A stretch of DNA of 42,742 nt from Lactobacillus delbrueckii subsp. delbrueckii DSM 20074 = JCM 1012 (GTDB lineage: Bacteria > Bacillota > Bacilli > Lactobacillales > Lactobacillaceae): the NCBI RefSeq assembly GCF_001433875.1, contig NZ_AZCR01000003.1:33034-75775 (forward strand), in the 5' to 3' direction. Below are positions 19,137 to 26,873 of the stretch, piece by piece (positions within the stretch are counted from its first letter, which is position 1; the number at the start of each line of letters is the position of its first letter). Under the pieces are notes generated by a model, which saw only the letters and a program-made list of their open reading frames with translations, made no database searches and was not told where the DNA came from. Made by a program: the position numbers and the translations under genes.

Positions 19137-19174
19137 CTCCACTAACTAATACACCAAAAAGGGATGATTTTTTG
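19137..19174 (-). promoter_or_regulatory. Competence-type promoter block of comFA (com box)
   Basis: On the minus strand: CCCTTTTTGG, then TGTATTAGTTAGTGGAG running into the ribosome binding site, with an A-tract upstream. The 38-base block matches 31 positions of the block before coiA (41314-41351). Its core also matches recA (24183-24208). The -10-like GTATTAGT lies only about 15-20 bases from the start codon, implying a very short leader. It does not resemble a sigma-A promoter. I infer a ComX/SigH-type sigma factor. Confidence 0.7.
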
Positions 19175-19831
19175 TCAAAAGAAGCAGATTTTTTAACAAT
19201 CAAAGAAAACGGCCAGCATGAGCTGGTCATCAAGAAGAGCCGCTTCATCGCGACTCTTGCCCGGGTCCAGGATGAGGAAGAGGCCCGGGACTTTATTGCC
19301 GCGACCAGCAAAAAGTACCATGACGCCACCCACAACACCTATGCCTACACCTTGGGCATTAATGACGACCGGGTCAAAAGCAGCGACAACGGCGAACCAG
19401 CCGGTACGGCCGGGGTGCCGGAATTAAAGACCCTGCAATTAATGGGCCTGAAGAATGTCGCCGTCGTCGTGACCCGGTATTTCGGCGGAATCAAGTTAGG
19501 GGCTGGCGGCCTCATCCGGGCATACTCTTCCAGCGTCAGCGAGGCAGCTGAAGCCATCGGCATCGTCAAGCGGGTTAAGCAGCAGGAATTGATTTTTACG
19601 ATCCCCTACAACCGCTATGACAAGGTCGACCACTTCCTTAAGGAAAAAAAGGTCTTCGTTGCCGGCACTGAATATGGCGTAAACATCACCATTTCCATCT
19701 ACCTGGACCTGGACCAGATTGACCCCTTTATCAGCGATCTAACCGAGCTCTTAAACGGTGAACCCAACCTGATCAAGGGGGACCAGCGCTATAACGAAAT
19801 TCCCGTTAAAAGCGGAGAAAAAAGATTCTAA
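19172..19831 (+). CDS. yigZ: YigZ/IMPACT family protein
   Basis: A 219-residue member of the IMPACT/YigZ (UPF0029) family: N-terminal domain with KKSRFIATLARV, YHDATHNTYAY, DNGEPAGTAGVPELKTL and RYFGGIKLGAGGLIRAYSSSV; C-terminal ferredoxin-like DUF1949 part. The eukaryotic relative inhibits Gcn2 activation; the bacterial role is unclear. No ATG is available in frame, and the best start is TTG at 19172 (reading LSKEADFL), after AAAGGGATGA. It is divergent from comFA, and its start codon lies at the edge of the comFA promoter block. A bidirectional terminator follows. Confidence 0.9.
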   Translation: MSKEADFLTIKENGQHELVIKKSRFIATLARVQDEEEARDFIAATSKKYHDATHNTYAYTLGINDDRVKSSDNGEPAGTAGVPELKTLQLMGLKNVAVVVTRYFGGIKLGAGGLIRAYSSSVSEAAEAIGIVKRVKQQELIFTIPYNRYDKVDHFLKEKKVFVAGTEYGVNITISIYLDLDQIDPFISDLTELLNGEPNLIKGDQRYNEIPVKSGEKRF

Positions 19832-19834
19832 CCA

Positions 19835-19866
19835 AAAATGACCAAGCATTTCTGCTTGGTCATTTT
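19835..19866. terminator. Bidirectional terminator between yigZ and tagO
   Basis: A perfect 14-bp stem, AAAATGACCAAGCA / TGCTTGGTCATTTT, with a TTTC loop. The plus side continues CTTTTG and the minus side TTGG, so it can end both convergent transcripts. Confidence 0.88.
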
Positions 19867-19883
19867 CTTTTGTCTGTTCAGCT

Positions 19884-21083
19884 TTATTGTTTTTTACCGC
19901 TATTTTTCTCAGCAGGCTTGTGCCCCCCCTTGGACCGCTCCTGCCACTTCCGGGGCTTGGCCTCGCCCTGATGCCAGACTTCAACGTCCGGCTCCTTAGT
20001 GTGAGTGCTATGTAAAACCAGGCGGTTAATCAAGTGGCTGAGAGGCTTGTATTTTTCCCCTAAAAGGCCGATCGATTCCACGAAGAGCTCAACGGCGATC
20101 AAGAGGCCGACCAGCAAGAGGGCCATGGCCCAGATCGGCGACAAGAGGAAAAGCATGGACACGAAGGAGAAGATCAAGGACAGGGCGTAAATCAGCAGTA
20201 CCGTCTGCCTTTGGGTCAGGCCCAAGTTCATCAGCTGGTGGTGGAGGTGGTGCTTGTCCGCTTGGGAAATCGGCTTCTTGTTCAGCTTGCGGCGGATCAT
20301 GGCATAGACCGTATCAGAGATCGGCACGCCCAAGATGATTACCGGTACCAGCAAAGAAATAAAGGTCACGTTCTTCAAGCCCTTTAAGGCTAAAACCGAG
20401 ATCATGAAGCCCAGGTAGAGGGCCCCGGTGTCCCCTAAAAAGATCTTGGCCGGGTTGAAGTTGTAAGGCAAAAAGCCCAGGAGGCAGGCCGCTAGCATAA
20501 GGCAGGCGATCGGCACGTACAAACCCTGGTTACGCAAGAAGAAGTAGCCGACAATCCCCATGGTCAAAAGCGAGATACAGGACACACCGGCCGCCAGGCC
20601 GTCTAAGCCGTCAATCAAGTTGACCGCGTTAGTCAAGGCCAGGATCCAGAAGATGGTAATCGGCAGGCTGAGATACCAGGGCAAATTGATGGTCTGGCCG
20701 GTAAAAGGAATATTCAGCTCGGTCATCCGGATTTCGGCCAAAAAGTAGGTAATCATGGCCGCGATGAAGATCCCGCCCATTTTTTGCCCGGGCTTTAGTT
20801 CTAAAATATCATCGATCATCCCGATCAAGACGATCACGCTGGACGCCAGCAAAAGGGCAAAGAGCTCGTGGGTCGGAAACTGCTCTCTGAGCAAGATGAA
20901 GGTCCCGATATTGTAAGTCACGAAAATCCCCAGTCCCCCGATAGTCGGCATGGGTTTCTTGTTGACCCGGCGGGCGTTAGGATTGTCCACCGCCCCCAGG
21001 ACAAAGGCCAGGCGCCGGATGAAAGGCGTGATCGCTACTTGGATGATCACCAGTAAAAAAAGGTCAACGATAATCTTAAACAT
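19884..21083 (-). CDS. tagO: Undecaprenyl-phosphate GlcNAc-1-phosphate transferase (TagO/WecA family)
   Basis: A polytopic membrane enzyme (399 residues, about 10-11 helices) that transfers GlcNAc-1-phosphate to undecaprenyl phosphate, starting teichoic acid or wall polysaccharide synthesis. Family marks are DNPNARRVNKKPMPTIGGLGIF near 37-58, NLIDGLDGLAAG near 155, and FLGDTGALYLGF near 215. The GIFVTYNIGTF variant and the absence of the MraY peptide-side motifs favour TagO over MraY. A hydrophilic Lys-rich tail of about 30 residues (ending SGKKQ) extends past the last helix. It competes with peptidoglycan for the lipid carrier recycled by UppP, also in this window. Confidence 0.9.
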   Translation of the reverse strand: MFKIIVDLFLLVIIQVAITPFIRRLAFVLGAVDNPNARRVNKKPMPTIGGLGIFVTYNIGTFILLREQFPTHELFALLLASSVIVLIGMIDDILELKPGQKMGGIFIAAMITYFLAEIRMTELNIPFTGQTINLPWYLSLPITIFWILALTNAVNLIDGLDGLAAGVSCISLLTMGIVGYFFLRNQGLYVPIACLMLAACLLGFLPYNFNPAKIFLGDTGALYLGFMISVLALKGLKNVTFISLLVPVIILGVPISDTVYAMIRRKLNKKPISQADKHHLHHQLMNLGLTQRQTVLLIYALSLIFSFVSMLFLLSPIWAMALLLVGLLIAVELFVESIGLLGEKYKPLSHLINRLVLHSTHTKEPDVEVWHQGEAKPRKWQERSKGGHKPAEKNSGKKQ

Positions 21084-21150
21084 GAAATTCTGCTTTCTGA
21101 GTCTAGTTGAGTTAATTATACCGGGCTTTAAGGCGATTTGCCAAATGCTA

Positions 21151-21181
21151 ACAAAAAAGTCCAGAATTCAATCTGGACTTT
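21151..21181 (-). terminator. Terminator of rny
   Basis: AAAGTCCAGA (21156-21165) pairs with TCTGGACTTT (21172-21181). On the minus strand TTTTTTG follows directly after the stem. It is located just past the rny stop. Confidence 0.85.
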
Positions 21182-21186
21182 CTGCT

Positions 21187-22830
21187 TTATTTGGCAACTG
21201 CCACGGCACGTTTCTCCCGTATTACGGTGATCTTGATATTGCCCGGGTAATCGAGTTCTTTCTCGACCCTGTCCCGGATTTCGTGGGCCAAAACCGTGGT
21301 CTCATCATCTGAGATCTTGCCTGGCTCAACCATTACGCGGACTTCCCGGCCGGCCTGGATGGCATATGCCTGCTTGACGCCGTCATAGCTGCCAGCAATG
21401 TCTTCCAGTTCCGTCAAACGGCGGATGTAGTTCTCCAAGCTTTCGCTTCTTGCCCCAGGCCGGGCGGAGGAAATCGTGTCCGCCGCCACGACCAGGTCAG
21501 CGATGAAGGAGAGCTTCGGCACGTCACCGTGGTGGGCAGCGATCGCGTTGACCACCAGGTCCGGTTCATGGTATTTCCGGGTCAATTCAACACCGATTTC
21601 TACGTGAGAGCCTTCGATATCATGGTCGATTGCCTTGCCAATATCGTGTAATAATCCCGCGCGAACCGCTAATTTTTCATCCAAACCAAGTTCAGCTGCC
21701 ATGGTCCCGGCCAGCTTCCCGACTTCAATCGAGTGCGCCAGCACGTTCTGGCCATAGGAAGTCCGGTACTTCAGCCGGCCCAGGATCTTGACCAGTTCCG
21801 GGTTCATCCGGTGGATGCCCAGTTCCATCAAGGCACTTTCACCAGCCTCGTAAATATCGTCGTTGACTTCCTTGCGCGCCTTGTCAACCATCTCTTCGAT
21901 CCGGGCCGGATGAATCCGCCCGTCCTTGATCAGTTTCTGCAGGGCCCGCTTGGCAACTTCCCGTCTGATGGAGTCAAAACCGCTCAAGGTGACCGTCTTT
22001 GGCGTATCGTCAATGATCAAGTCTACCCCAGTCATGGCTTCAAAAGAGCGGATGTTGCGGCCTTCGCGGCCGATGATCCGCCCCTTCATGTCATCGTTTG
22101 GCAGGTCCACGACTGACACGGTCGTTTCCGCGACCGTATCCGCCGCGCTGCTCTGGATGGCATCCACGATGATTTGGTGGGCAAAGCGGTCGGCTCTGGC
22201 ACTGATTTCTTCCTCGTTAGCCCGAATCAGCTCCGCCTTCTCCTTGGTCAGGTGGTCGGAGACCTGGGCCAGGACAATCTTCTTGGCCTCTTCTTCGTCT
22301 AAGTGGGAGATTTCCAGCAGCTTGTCATTCTGCTTCTCGACCAGCCCGTGCGCTTCTTCCAGCAAACCAGCGGCTTTTTCTTCCTGCTTTTTGATTTGGT
22401 CTTTCCTTTGTGTGAGTTGTTTCTCCCGGTCATCGAGCAGGCTGCTGCGGTGATCCAGGGCATCTTCTTTCTGCTGAAGGCGGTTTTCCTTGCGGGCCGC
22501 TTCTGCGCGGCGCCTGTTCAGCTCGTCTTCAACCTTCTGCCGGTAATCCCTGATTTCTTCCTGGGCTTCCAGGATCTTGGCCTTCTTCTCCGTTTCAGCA
22601 TCCCGCTTAACGGCTTCAGCGGCCTGCTTCTGCGCCTGGACATCAGCCTTGGCTGCTTCGACTTCGGCTTTCGCCTTGGCCAAAATTGCCTCCGCGCTCT
22701 GCCGGGCGTTTTCCGCCTTGGTTTCCCAGGCATTCTTCCGGATGGCATAACCAATCAGGCATCCCACGACAAGTGAAATAAGAAAAATTACAGCGACTGT
22801 TGCGAGAAGAAATATAGTATTATTCATCAT
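21187..22830 (-). CDS. rny: Ribonuclease Y
   Basis: RNase Y, the membrane-bound endoribonuclease that initiates mRNA decay in many Firmicutes; 547 residues. It has an N-terminal membrane helix (about 5-27), a long charged coiled coil (about 30-195), KH domain with [23 protein letters not shown] near 250-275, and HD domain with [17 protein letters not shown] near 395. The gene begins with two ATG codons (22830, 22827); the spacing does not settle which is used. Its own sigma-A promoter lies at 22874-22902. recA lies upstream, the usual neighbour, but a strong terminator separates them. Confidence 0.97.
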   Translation of the reverse strand: MMNNTIFLLATVAVIFLISLVVGCLIGYAIRKNAWETKAENARQSAEAILAKAKAEVEAAKADVQAQKQAAEAVKRDAETEKKAKILEAQEEIRDYRQKVEDELNRRRAEAARKENRLQQKEDALDHRSSLLDDREKQLTQRKDQIKKQEEKAAGLLEEAHGLVEKQNDKLLEISHLDEEEAKKIVLAQVSDHLTKEKAELIRANEEEISARADRFAHQIIVDAIQSSAADTVAETTVSVVDLPNDDMKGRIIGREGRNIRSFEAMTGVDLIIDDTPKTVTLSGFDSIRREVAKRALQKLIKDGRIHPARIEEMVDKARKEVNDDIYEAGESALMELGIHRMNPELVKILGRLKYRTSYGQNVLAHSIEVGKLAGTMAAELGLDEKLAVRAGLLHDIGKAIDHDIEGSHVEIGVELTRKYHEPDLVVNAIAAHHGDVPKLSFIADLVVAADTISSARPGARSESLENYIRRLTELEDIAGSYDGVKQAYAIQAGREVRVMVEPGKISDDETTVLAHEIRDRVEKELDYPGNIKITVIREKRAVAVAK

Positions 22831-22873
22831 GAGTTACGTCGCCTTTGTATTTAGAATTATTCACACATTACTA

Positions 22874-22902
22874 ATCATATGTTACATTTTTGGTCAAGTC
22901 AA
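22874..22902 (-). promoter_or_regulatory. Promoter of rny
   Basis: On the minus strand, TTGACT (22897-22902), 17 bases, TATGAT (22874-22879); 43 bases separate the -10 from the start codon. Near-consensus. Confidence 0.75.
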
Positions 22903-22924
22903 TTCCTTAGCTGCATTTGCGGAA

Positions 22925-22959
22925 ACAAAAAAGATTGCCAGGCCTCTGCTGGCAATCTT
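22925..22959 (-). terminator. Terminator of recA
   Basis: AAGATTGCCAG (22931-22941) pairs perfectly with CTGGCAATCTT (22949-22959). TTTTTTG follows on the minus strand. Confidence 0.9.
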
Positions 22960-22978
22960 TTTATTGGCCAAAAACTGC

Positions 22979-24088
22979 CTATTTATCAGTCTTTTCCGGA
23001 CTTGCCGGCTCTGCTGGCTTCTCTTCGCCAGGAGCTGCCTTTTTAGCCCGCTGTTCCTTGAGCTTCTCCGGATTTTCCTTTTCTTCCAGAGATTCAGCAT
23101 CGATTCCGTAAGCCTTGCGGACCTGGGTCTGGATGTCCTCGGAAACGTCCGGGTGTTCCTCCAGGTACTGCTTGGCGTTTTCCCGGCCCTGGCCGATCTT
23201 TTCACCGTGGTAGGAGTACCAGGCCCCGGCCTTGTCGACGATGTCCTGGTCAGCAGCCATGTCCAGCAGTTCGCCGGACTGGGAGATCCCCTGTCCGTAC
23301 ATGATGTCGACTTCAGCTACCTTAAATGGCGGAGCAACCTTGTTCTTGACCACTTTGATCTTGACCCGGTTACCGATAACGTTGGTGGACTGCTTGATCT
23401 GTTCCGCCCGGCGGACTTCCAGACGGATGGTTGAGTAGAACTTCAGCGCCCGACCACCTGGGGTGGTTTCGGGATTACCAAACATGACGCCGACCTTTTC
23501 CCGGATCTGGTTGATGAAGATGGCGATGGTCTTGGTCTTGGCAATCGTCCCGGAGAGCTTGCGCAAGGCCTGGCTCATCAGGCGGGCCTGGAGACCGACG
23601 TGGGAGTCACCCATTTCACCTTCGATTTCGGCCCGCGGCACCAGGGCGGCAACGGAGTCGACCACGACGATGTCGATGGCCCCGCTGGAGATCAAGGTGT
23701 CCGCGATTTGCAGTCCTTCTTCCCCAGTGTTTGGCTGAGACAGGATCAATTGGTCGATGTCCACGCCCAAGGCTTCAGCGTAAGCCGGGTCCATGGCGTT
23801 TTCCGCGTCGATGTAGGCCGCCGTGCCGCCCCGCTTCTGCACTTCAGCTACGGCGTGCAGGGCAACGGTCGTCTTACCGGAAGATTCCGGCCCGTAGATT
23901 TCCACGATCCGGCCCCGCGGGTAGCCGCCCACGCCCAAGGCCGCGTCCAGGGCCAGTGAGCCTGACGGAACAGTAGAGATCTGGGTGTCGACCTTCTCGC
24001 CCATCCGCATGACCGCGCCTTTACCGAAGTTCTTTTCAATTTTCTTTAAAGCCGCTTCAAGAGCCGCTTGTTTTTCATCTTTAGCCAA
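22979..24088 (-). CDS. recA: RecA recombinase
   Basis: RecA forms the nucleoprotein filament for recombination, SOS induction and transformation. It has 369 residues. Walker [10 protein letters not shown] is near 68-76, the MAW-type [12 protein letters not shown] segment near 230, and loop L2 region [15 protein letters not shown] is intact. The C-terminal tail is Lys/Glu/Pro-rich ([15 protein letters not shown]). Start: the family N-terminus [18 protein letters not shown] begins right after a TTG at 24088, which has AGGAGG 7 bases upstream; no ATG fits, so the start is TTG. Upstream are a LexA box and a competence-type promoter block. cinA, which usually sits between pgsA and recA, is absent. 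Confidence 0.97.
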   Translation of the reverse strand: MAKDEKQAALEAALKKIEKNFGKGAVMRMGEKVDTQISTVPSGSLALDAALGVGGYPRGRIVEIYGPESSGKTTVALHAVAEVQKRGGTAAYIDAENAMDPAYAEALGVDIDQLILSQPNTGEEGLQIADTLISSGAIDIVVVDSVAALVPRAEIEGEMGDSHVGLQARLMSQALRKLSGTIAKTKTIAIFINQIREKVGVMFGNPETTPGGRALKFYSTIRLEVRRAEQIKQSTNVIGNRVKIKVVKNKVAPPFKVAEVDIMYGQGISQSGELLDMAADQDIVDKAGAWYSYHGEKIGQGRENAKQYLEEHPDVSEDIQTQVRKAYGIDAESLEEKENPEKLKEQRAKKAAPGEEKPAEPASPEKTDK

Positions 24089-24119
24089 TTTTTTCCCTCC
24101 TGGAAACTTACTAATAAAC

Positions 24120-24170
24120 ATTATACTTTGAAGGCCTGGTAAAAAGCAAGAAAAATCCGAACTAACGTTC
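24120..24170 (-). promoter_or_regulatory. recA promoter region with LexA (SOS) box
   Basis: GAACTAACGTTC at 24159-24170 is a perfect GAAC-N4-GTTC LexA core, with a C before it. Downstream in the recA direction, TATAAT (24120-24125) is a consensus -10, with a poor -35 TTGCTT (24144-24149) at 18 bases. The LexA box would lie just upstream of the -35. Confidence 0.75.
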
Positions 24171-24182
24171 AACTTATTTCCT

Positions 24183-24208
24183 CTCCACTTACTAGTACAA
24201 GAAAAAAG
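24183..24208 (-). promoter_or_regulatory. Competence-type promoter block of recA (com box)
   Basis: On the minus strand: GCTTTTTTCTT, then GTACTAGTAAGTGGAG. GTACTAGT and the T-run have the same spacing as in the coiA and comFA blocks. It sits about 95 bases before the recA start, upstream of the LexA box and the TATAAT promoter, so it would give a longer transcript than the SOS promoter. Confidence 0.6.
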
Positions 24209-24230
24209 CCCTTTTTTCCCCAATCCGACT

Positions 24231-24271
24231 TAAAAAATAAAAAAAATGAGTACCTTGCTGATACTCATTTT
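24231..24271 (-). terminator. Terminator of the rodZ-pgsA unit
   Basis: AAAATGAGTA (24243-24252) pairs with TACTCATTTT (24262-24271). A long U-rich run (TTTTATTTTTTA) follows on the minus strand. Confidence 0.85.
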
Positions 24272-24296
24272 TAAAGAATAGTGATTTTCTAAATGC

Positions 24297-24860
24297 TTAC
24301 ATTGAACCCTTGAAGACATCCCATGAAGAATGGAAGTAGTCGTAGCCGGAGTAGATCGTGAAGATCAGAGCCAAGTAGAGCAGTATGGTGCCCAGGTGGA
24401 AGATGTCGCCAAAGAGCAGGAAGATGATTGACAGCATCTGGCAGGTGGTCTTGATCTTGCCAGGCATGGCAGCCGCCATGACCTTGCCGTTGTTTTCGAC
24501 CACGATCAGGCGCAGGCCGGTCACAGCCAGTTCCCGGCAGACGATAATGGCTACAACCCAGGCTGGAGCCAGATTCAATGCAACCATGAAGATGAAGGCC
24601 GTCATGGTCAGCATCTTGTCCGCCAGCGGGTCAGCAAACTTACCAAAGTTGGTTACCAGTCCCCGGGAGCGAGCGATGTGACCGTCAAACCAGTCGGTTG
24701 CGGAAGCAACGGCAAAGACGATCATGGCCACCACCCGGCTCCACAGAATTTCAGTCCCTGCCAGGGTGAATGAGCCGACTGGCCATTGGGCAATCAGCAG
24801 GATCATGAAGACAGGAATCAAAAAGATTCGGAAAACAGTCAGTTTATTTGGTAAATTCAT
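24297..24860 (-). CDS. pgsA: CDP-diacylglycerol-glycerol-3-phosphate 3-phosphatidyltransferase
   Basis: PgsA makes phosphatidylglycerol phosphate, the first committed step to phosphatidylglycerol and hence to lipoteichoic acid and lipoprotein modification. It has 187 residues with four to six hydrophobic helices. The full CDP-alcohol phosphotransferase motif is present: D56, D59-G60, A63-R64, G73, D77, D81 in ATDWFDGHIAR...GKFADPLADK. It follows the rodZ-like gene by 44 bases, the standard Firmicute neighbour, and ends at a strong terminator. Confidence 0.97.
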   Translation of the reverse strand: MNLPNKLTVFRIFLIPVFMILLIAQWPVGSFTLAGTEILWSRVVAMIVFAVASATDWFDGHIARSRGLVTNFGKFADPLADKMLTMTAFIFMVALNLAPAWVVAIIVCRELAVTGLRLIVVENNGKVMAAAMPGKIKTTCQMLSIIFLLFGDIFHLGTILLYLALIFTIYSGYDYFHSSWDVFKGSM

Positions 24861-24904
24861 TGCTTTAAATTCCTCACTTTTAAGAATTAATGATCATTCT
24901 TCTC

Positions 24905-26059
24905 TTATTGCTTGCTGCTGGAAGCGGCAGATGATGATGGAGCAGCTGATGACTGGCTGCTTGGGGCAGCGCTGGATGAAGCTTGTGAGCTTGATTGAAC
25001 CCTGGAGCTGGAAGCAGCTGGCCGGCTGGAAGCTGAGCTTTGCACGCTGGAACTTGCCCGGCTGCTGTAGCTCGTACTGGTATTGGTGTTAGTGTTGGTG
25101 CCAGTCGTGCGGCTTGCCGCGGAACTGCTTGCTGAAGCAGAGCTGTCACCCAGGTAGATAGTCAAACGGGTCGTGCCGTTGATTGGAGTGAACGGAATCT
25201 TCTTGCCGCCAACAGTTACAGTCACGCCAGTATCAGTCCCCAGGTAAACGATCAAGGTTTGCCCTTTCTTGACAGTTTCCGTGTGCTTTTCACCGCTTTG
25301 CAGGGTCCCCTGGTTGGTGATCACGTTGTCAACGGAAACGTAGTAGTAGATGCTTTGCTTGCTTGACCGGACTACCAATGGCGTGCTGGACTTGATGCCA
25401 GTTACCCGGTAGCTTGAGCCGCCAAGTGAAGCAACCTTGATTGAGCTGGTCTTCTTTTTCTTGGATGAAGAAGAAGCTGATGAGCTCTTCTTGCTAGAAG
25501 ACTTCTTGGAAGTAATCGTGACGCTGGAGCCAGCATTTTCCTTCTGGCTGCTTGACCCGGTCTTCTTCATGTTGGCAAAGACCATCCCCCCGATCAAAAG
25601 CAAAAGGGCGATCCCGCAGCCCAGGGCCAAGCGGGGAACAAGCTTGCGCCACTTGGCGTCCTTAGGAGCTTTCTCGGCAGCTTCCCGCTTGGCTGGCCGG
25701 CTGGCACTGATTCTGGCCGGCTTATTTTCTGCCGGCTCTACTGGAGCTGCTTCTTCTTCATGAGCTTCCTCATGAACTTCTTGAGCTGGACTGCTTGCTG
25801 CCGGCTGGCTGACTTCGCTCGTGACTTCATTTGCAACTTCGCCTTGGTACTGGCTCAGCAATTCCTTGCCGTCCAAGCCGACGATTTGCGCGTACTGGCG
25901 GATGAAAGCCCGGACGTAAAAGTCGCCCGGCAGCTTGTCGAAATCGTTGTTTTCAATTGCTTCCAGGTAGCGGCTCTGGATCTTCGTAGCCTTCTCAATA
26001 TCGGAAATAGAAAGGCCCTTGGCCTCTCTTGCCTTACGTAGTTGTTCTCCAATGCCTGA
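24905..26059 (-). CDS. rodZ: RodZ-like HTH membrane protein (YmfM family) with Ser-rich tail
   Basis: A 384-residue RodZ/YmfM-type protein. An N-terminal Xre-like helix-turn-helix (about 3-72, GEQLRKAREAKGLSISDIEKATKI) is followed by an acidic linker, one membrane helix (about 144-164), a Ser/Lys-rich segment (170-210), a DUF4115-type beta domain (about 215-305), and a Ser/Ala tail of about 80 residues (305-384). RodZ connects the MreB cytoskeleton to wall synthesis in rods. Start: ATG at 26059 behind GAAGAGG. The tail is low-complexity and extracellular by topology; such tails are often glycosylated or cross the wall. An extended -10 promoter and a tandem 14-base repeat lie upstream. Confidence 0.9.
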   Translation of the reverse strand, partial: SGIGEQLRKAREAKGLSISDIEKATKIQSRYLEAIENNDFDKLPGDFYVRAFIRQYAQIVGLDGKELLSQYQGEVANEVTSEVSQPAASSPAQEVHEEAHEEEAAPVEPAENKPARISASRPAKREAAEKAPKDAKWRKLVPRLALGCGIALLLLIGGMVFANMKKTGSSSQKENAGSSVTITSKKSSSKKSSSASSSSKKKKTSSIKVASLGGSSYRVTGIKSSTPLVVRSSKQSIYYYVSVDNVITNQGTLQSGEKHTETVKKGQTLIVYLGTDTGVTVTVGGKKIPFTPINGTTRLTIYLGDSSASASSSAASRTTGTNTNTNTSTSYSSRASSSVQSSASSRPAASSSRVQSSSQASSSAAPSSQSSAAPSSSAASSSKQ

Positions 26060-26075
26060 CATTATTAACCTCTTC

Positions 26076-26103
26076 AATCACTTTAAAATAATCACTTTAA
26101 AAT
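26076..26103. repeat. Perfect 14-base tandem repeat in the rodZ leader
   Basis: AATCACTTTAAAAT occurs twice head to tail (26076-26089 and 26090-26103) between the rodZ promoter and its ribosome binding site. Confidence 0.9.
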
Positions 26104-26113
26104 TCGTTTATAA

Positions 26114-26122
26114 ATTATAGCA
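26114..26122 (-). promoter_or_regulatory. Extended -10 promoter of rodZ-pgsA
   Basis: On the minus strand TGC-TATAAT: a consensus -10 (26114-26119) with the extended TGn motif. No good -35 is visible, which is tolerable with an extended -10. It lies just past the ymfI stop. Confidence 0.65.
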
Positions 26123-26144
26123 CAATAGCCGCGGATGTGTCGCC

Positions 26145-26873
26145 CTATTCCAGCCAGCCGCCACTGACATAAATCGTTTGCCCGGTCAGGTAGTCGCTCT
26201 CAGGGTTAAGCAGACAGTCAACCCAGTAGGCAATTTCCTTGGGCTTGGCCAGGTGGCCGGCCGGAATTTCTTCTGCCAGCTCTTTTAAGGTTTCCGGGGA
26301 AAACATGGCATTCATGGCCGTGTTGACCGCCCCTGGGGCAACGACATTAACCGTGAAGCGGCTGGCGGCAACTTCCCGGGCATAGGCCTGCGCAAAGCGG
26401 CTGATCCCGCCTTTAGTCGCACTGTAGACTGCTTCCATGGCGCTACCCTGGCCCCCGTAAACTGAGCCCAGGTAGACGATCCGGCTGTGCTCTTGCTTTA
26501 AAAGCTGGCTTTCCAAAAGCTTGGTCAGCTTGATCGGGTTCTCCAAATTGACCTTGATGATCTGGTCAATGACCTGGGAACTCTGGCTGCCCAGGAAGTC
26601 ATAGTTGGTGATCCCTTGGGCAAAAACGACCGCGTTGACGGGCAAAAGACTGCTGGCAAAATTCTTGAGCTGGTCGTCGCCTGCTAAAAAGTTCAGCTTG
26701 ATCGGCATGAAATCCTGCAAGGAATGCTTTTCCGCCAGAGTCCTGGCCAAATCGCTGGCCTCTTCCCAATTGCGGTTGCAGTGCAGGTACATGGACCAGC
26801 CAGACTCAGCCAGGCGGGCCGCAATGGCCTGGCCAATGCCGCCGGTTGCCCCGAAAATCAGTGCTCTCTTCAT
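26145..26873 (-). CDS. ymfI: SDR family reductase, YmfI-type (EF-P 5-aminopentanone reductase)
   Basis: A 242-residue short-chain dehydrogenase. The NADP-binding site is GATGGIG (8-14) and the catalytic triad is S137, Y150, K154 (GSVYGG, YSATK). In B. subtilis YmfI reduces a 5-aminopentanone modification on EF-P Lys32. The gene sits in the same ymfF-ymfH-ymfI-ymfM cluster here, which supports the YmfI call over a generic ketoacyl reductase. Its ATG overlaps the ymfH stop by 4 bases (26870-26873). Whether lactobacillus EF-P is modified in the same way cannot be told from this window. Confidence 0.85.
   Translation of the reverse strand: MKRALIFGATGGIGQAIAARLAESGWSMYLHCNRNWEEASDLARTLAEKHSLQDFMPIKLNFLAGDDQLKNFASSLLPVNAVVFAQGITNYDFLGSQSSQVIDQIIKVNLENPIKLTKLLESQLLKQEHSRIVYLGSVYGGQGSAMEAVYSATKGGISRFAQAYAREVAASRFTVNVVAPGAVNTAMNAMFSPETLKELAEEIPAGHLAKPKEIAYWVDCLLNPESDYLTGQTIYVSGGWLE

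Noticed and set aside
22829-23434. Plus-strand hydrophobic frame crossing the rny-recA gap and recA
   Set aside because: It covers the recA terminator and antisense of recA; the hydrophobic look comes from the complement of the charged recA tail.
24107-24118. CTTACTAATAAAC near the recA start as a second competence block
   Set aside because: It resembles the TTAGTAAG half only; the T-run at the required spacing and the trailing GTGG are missing.
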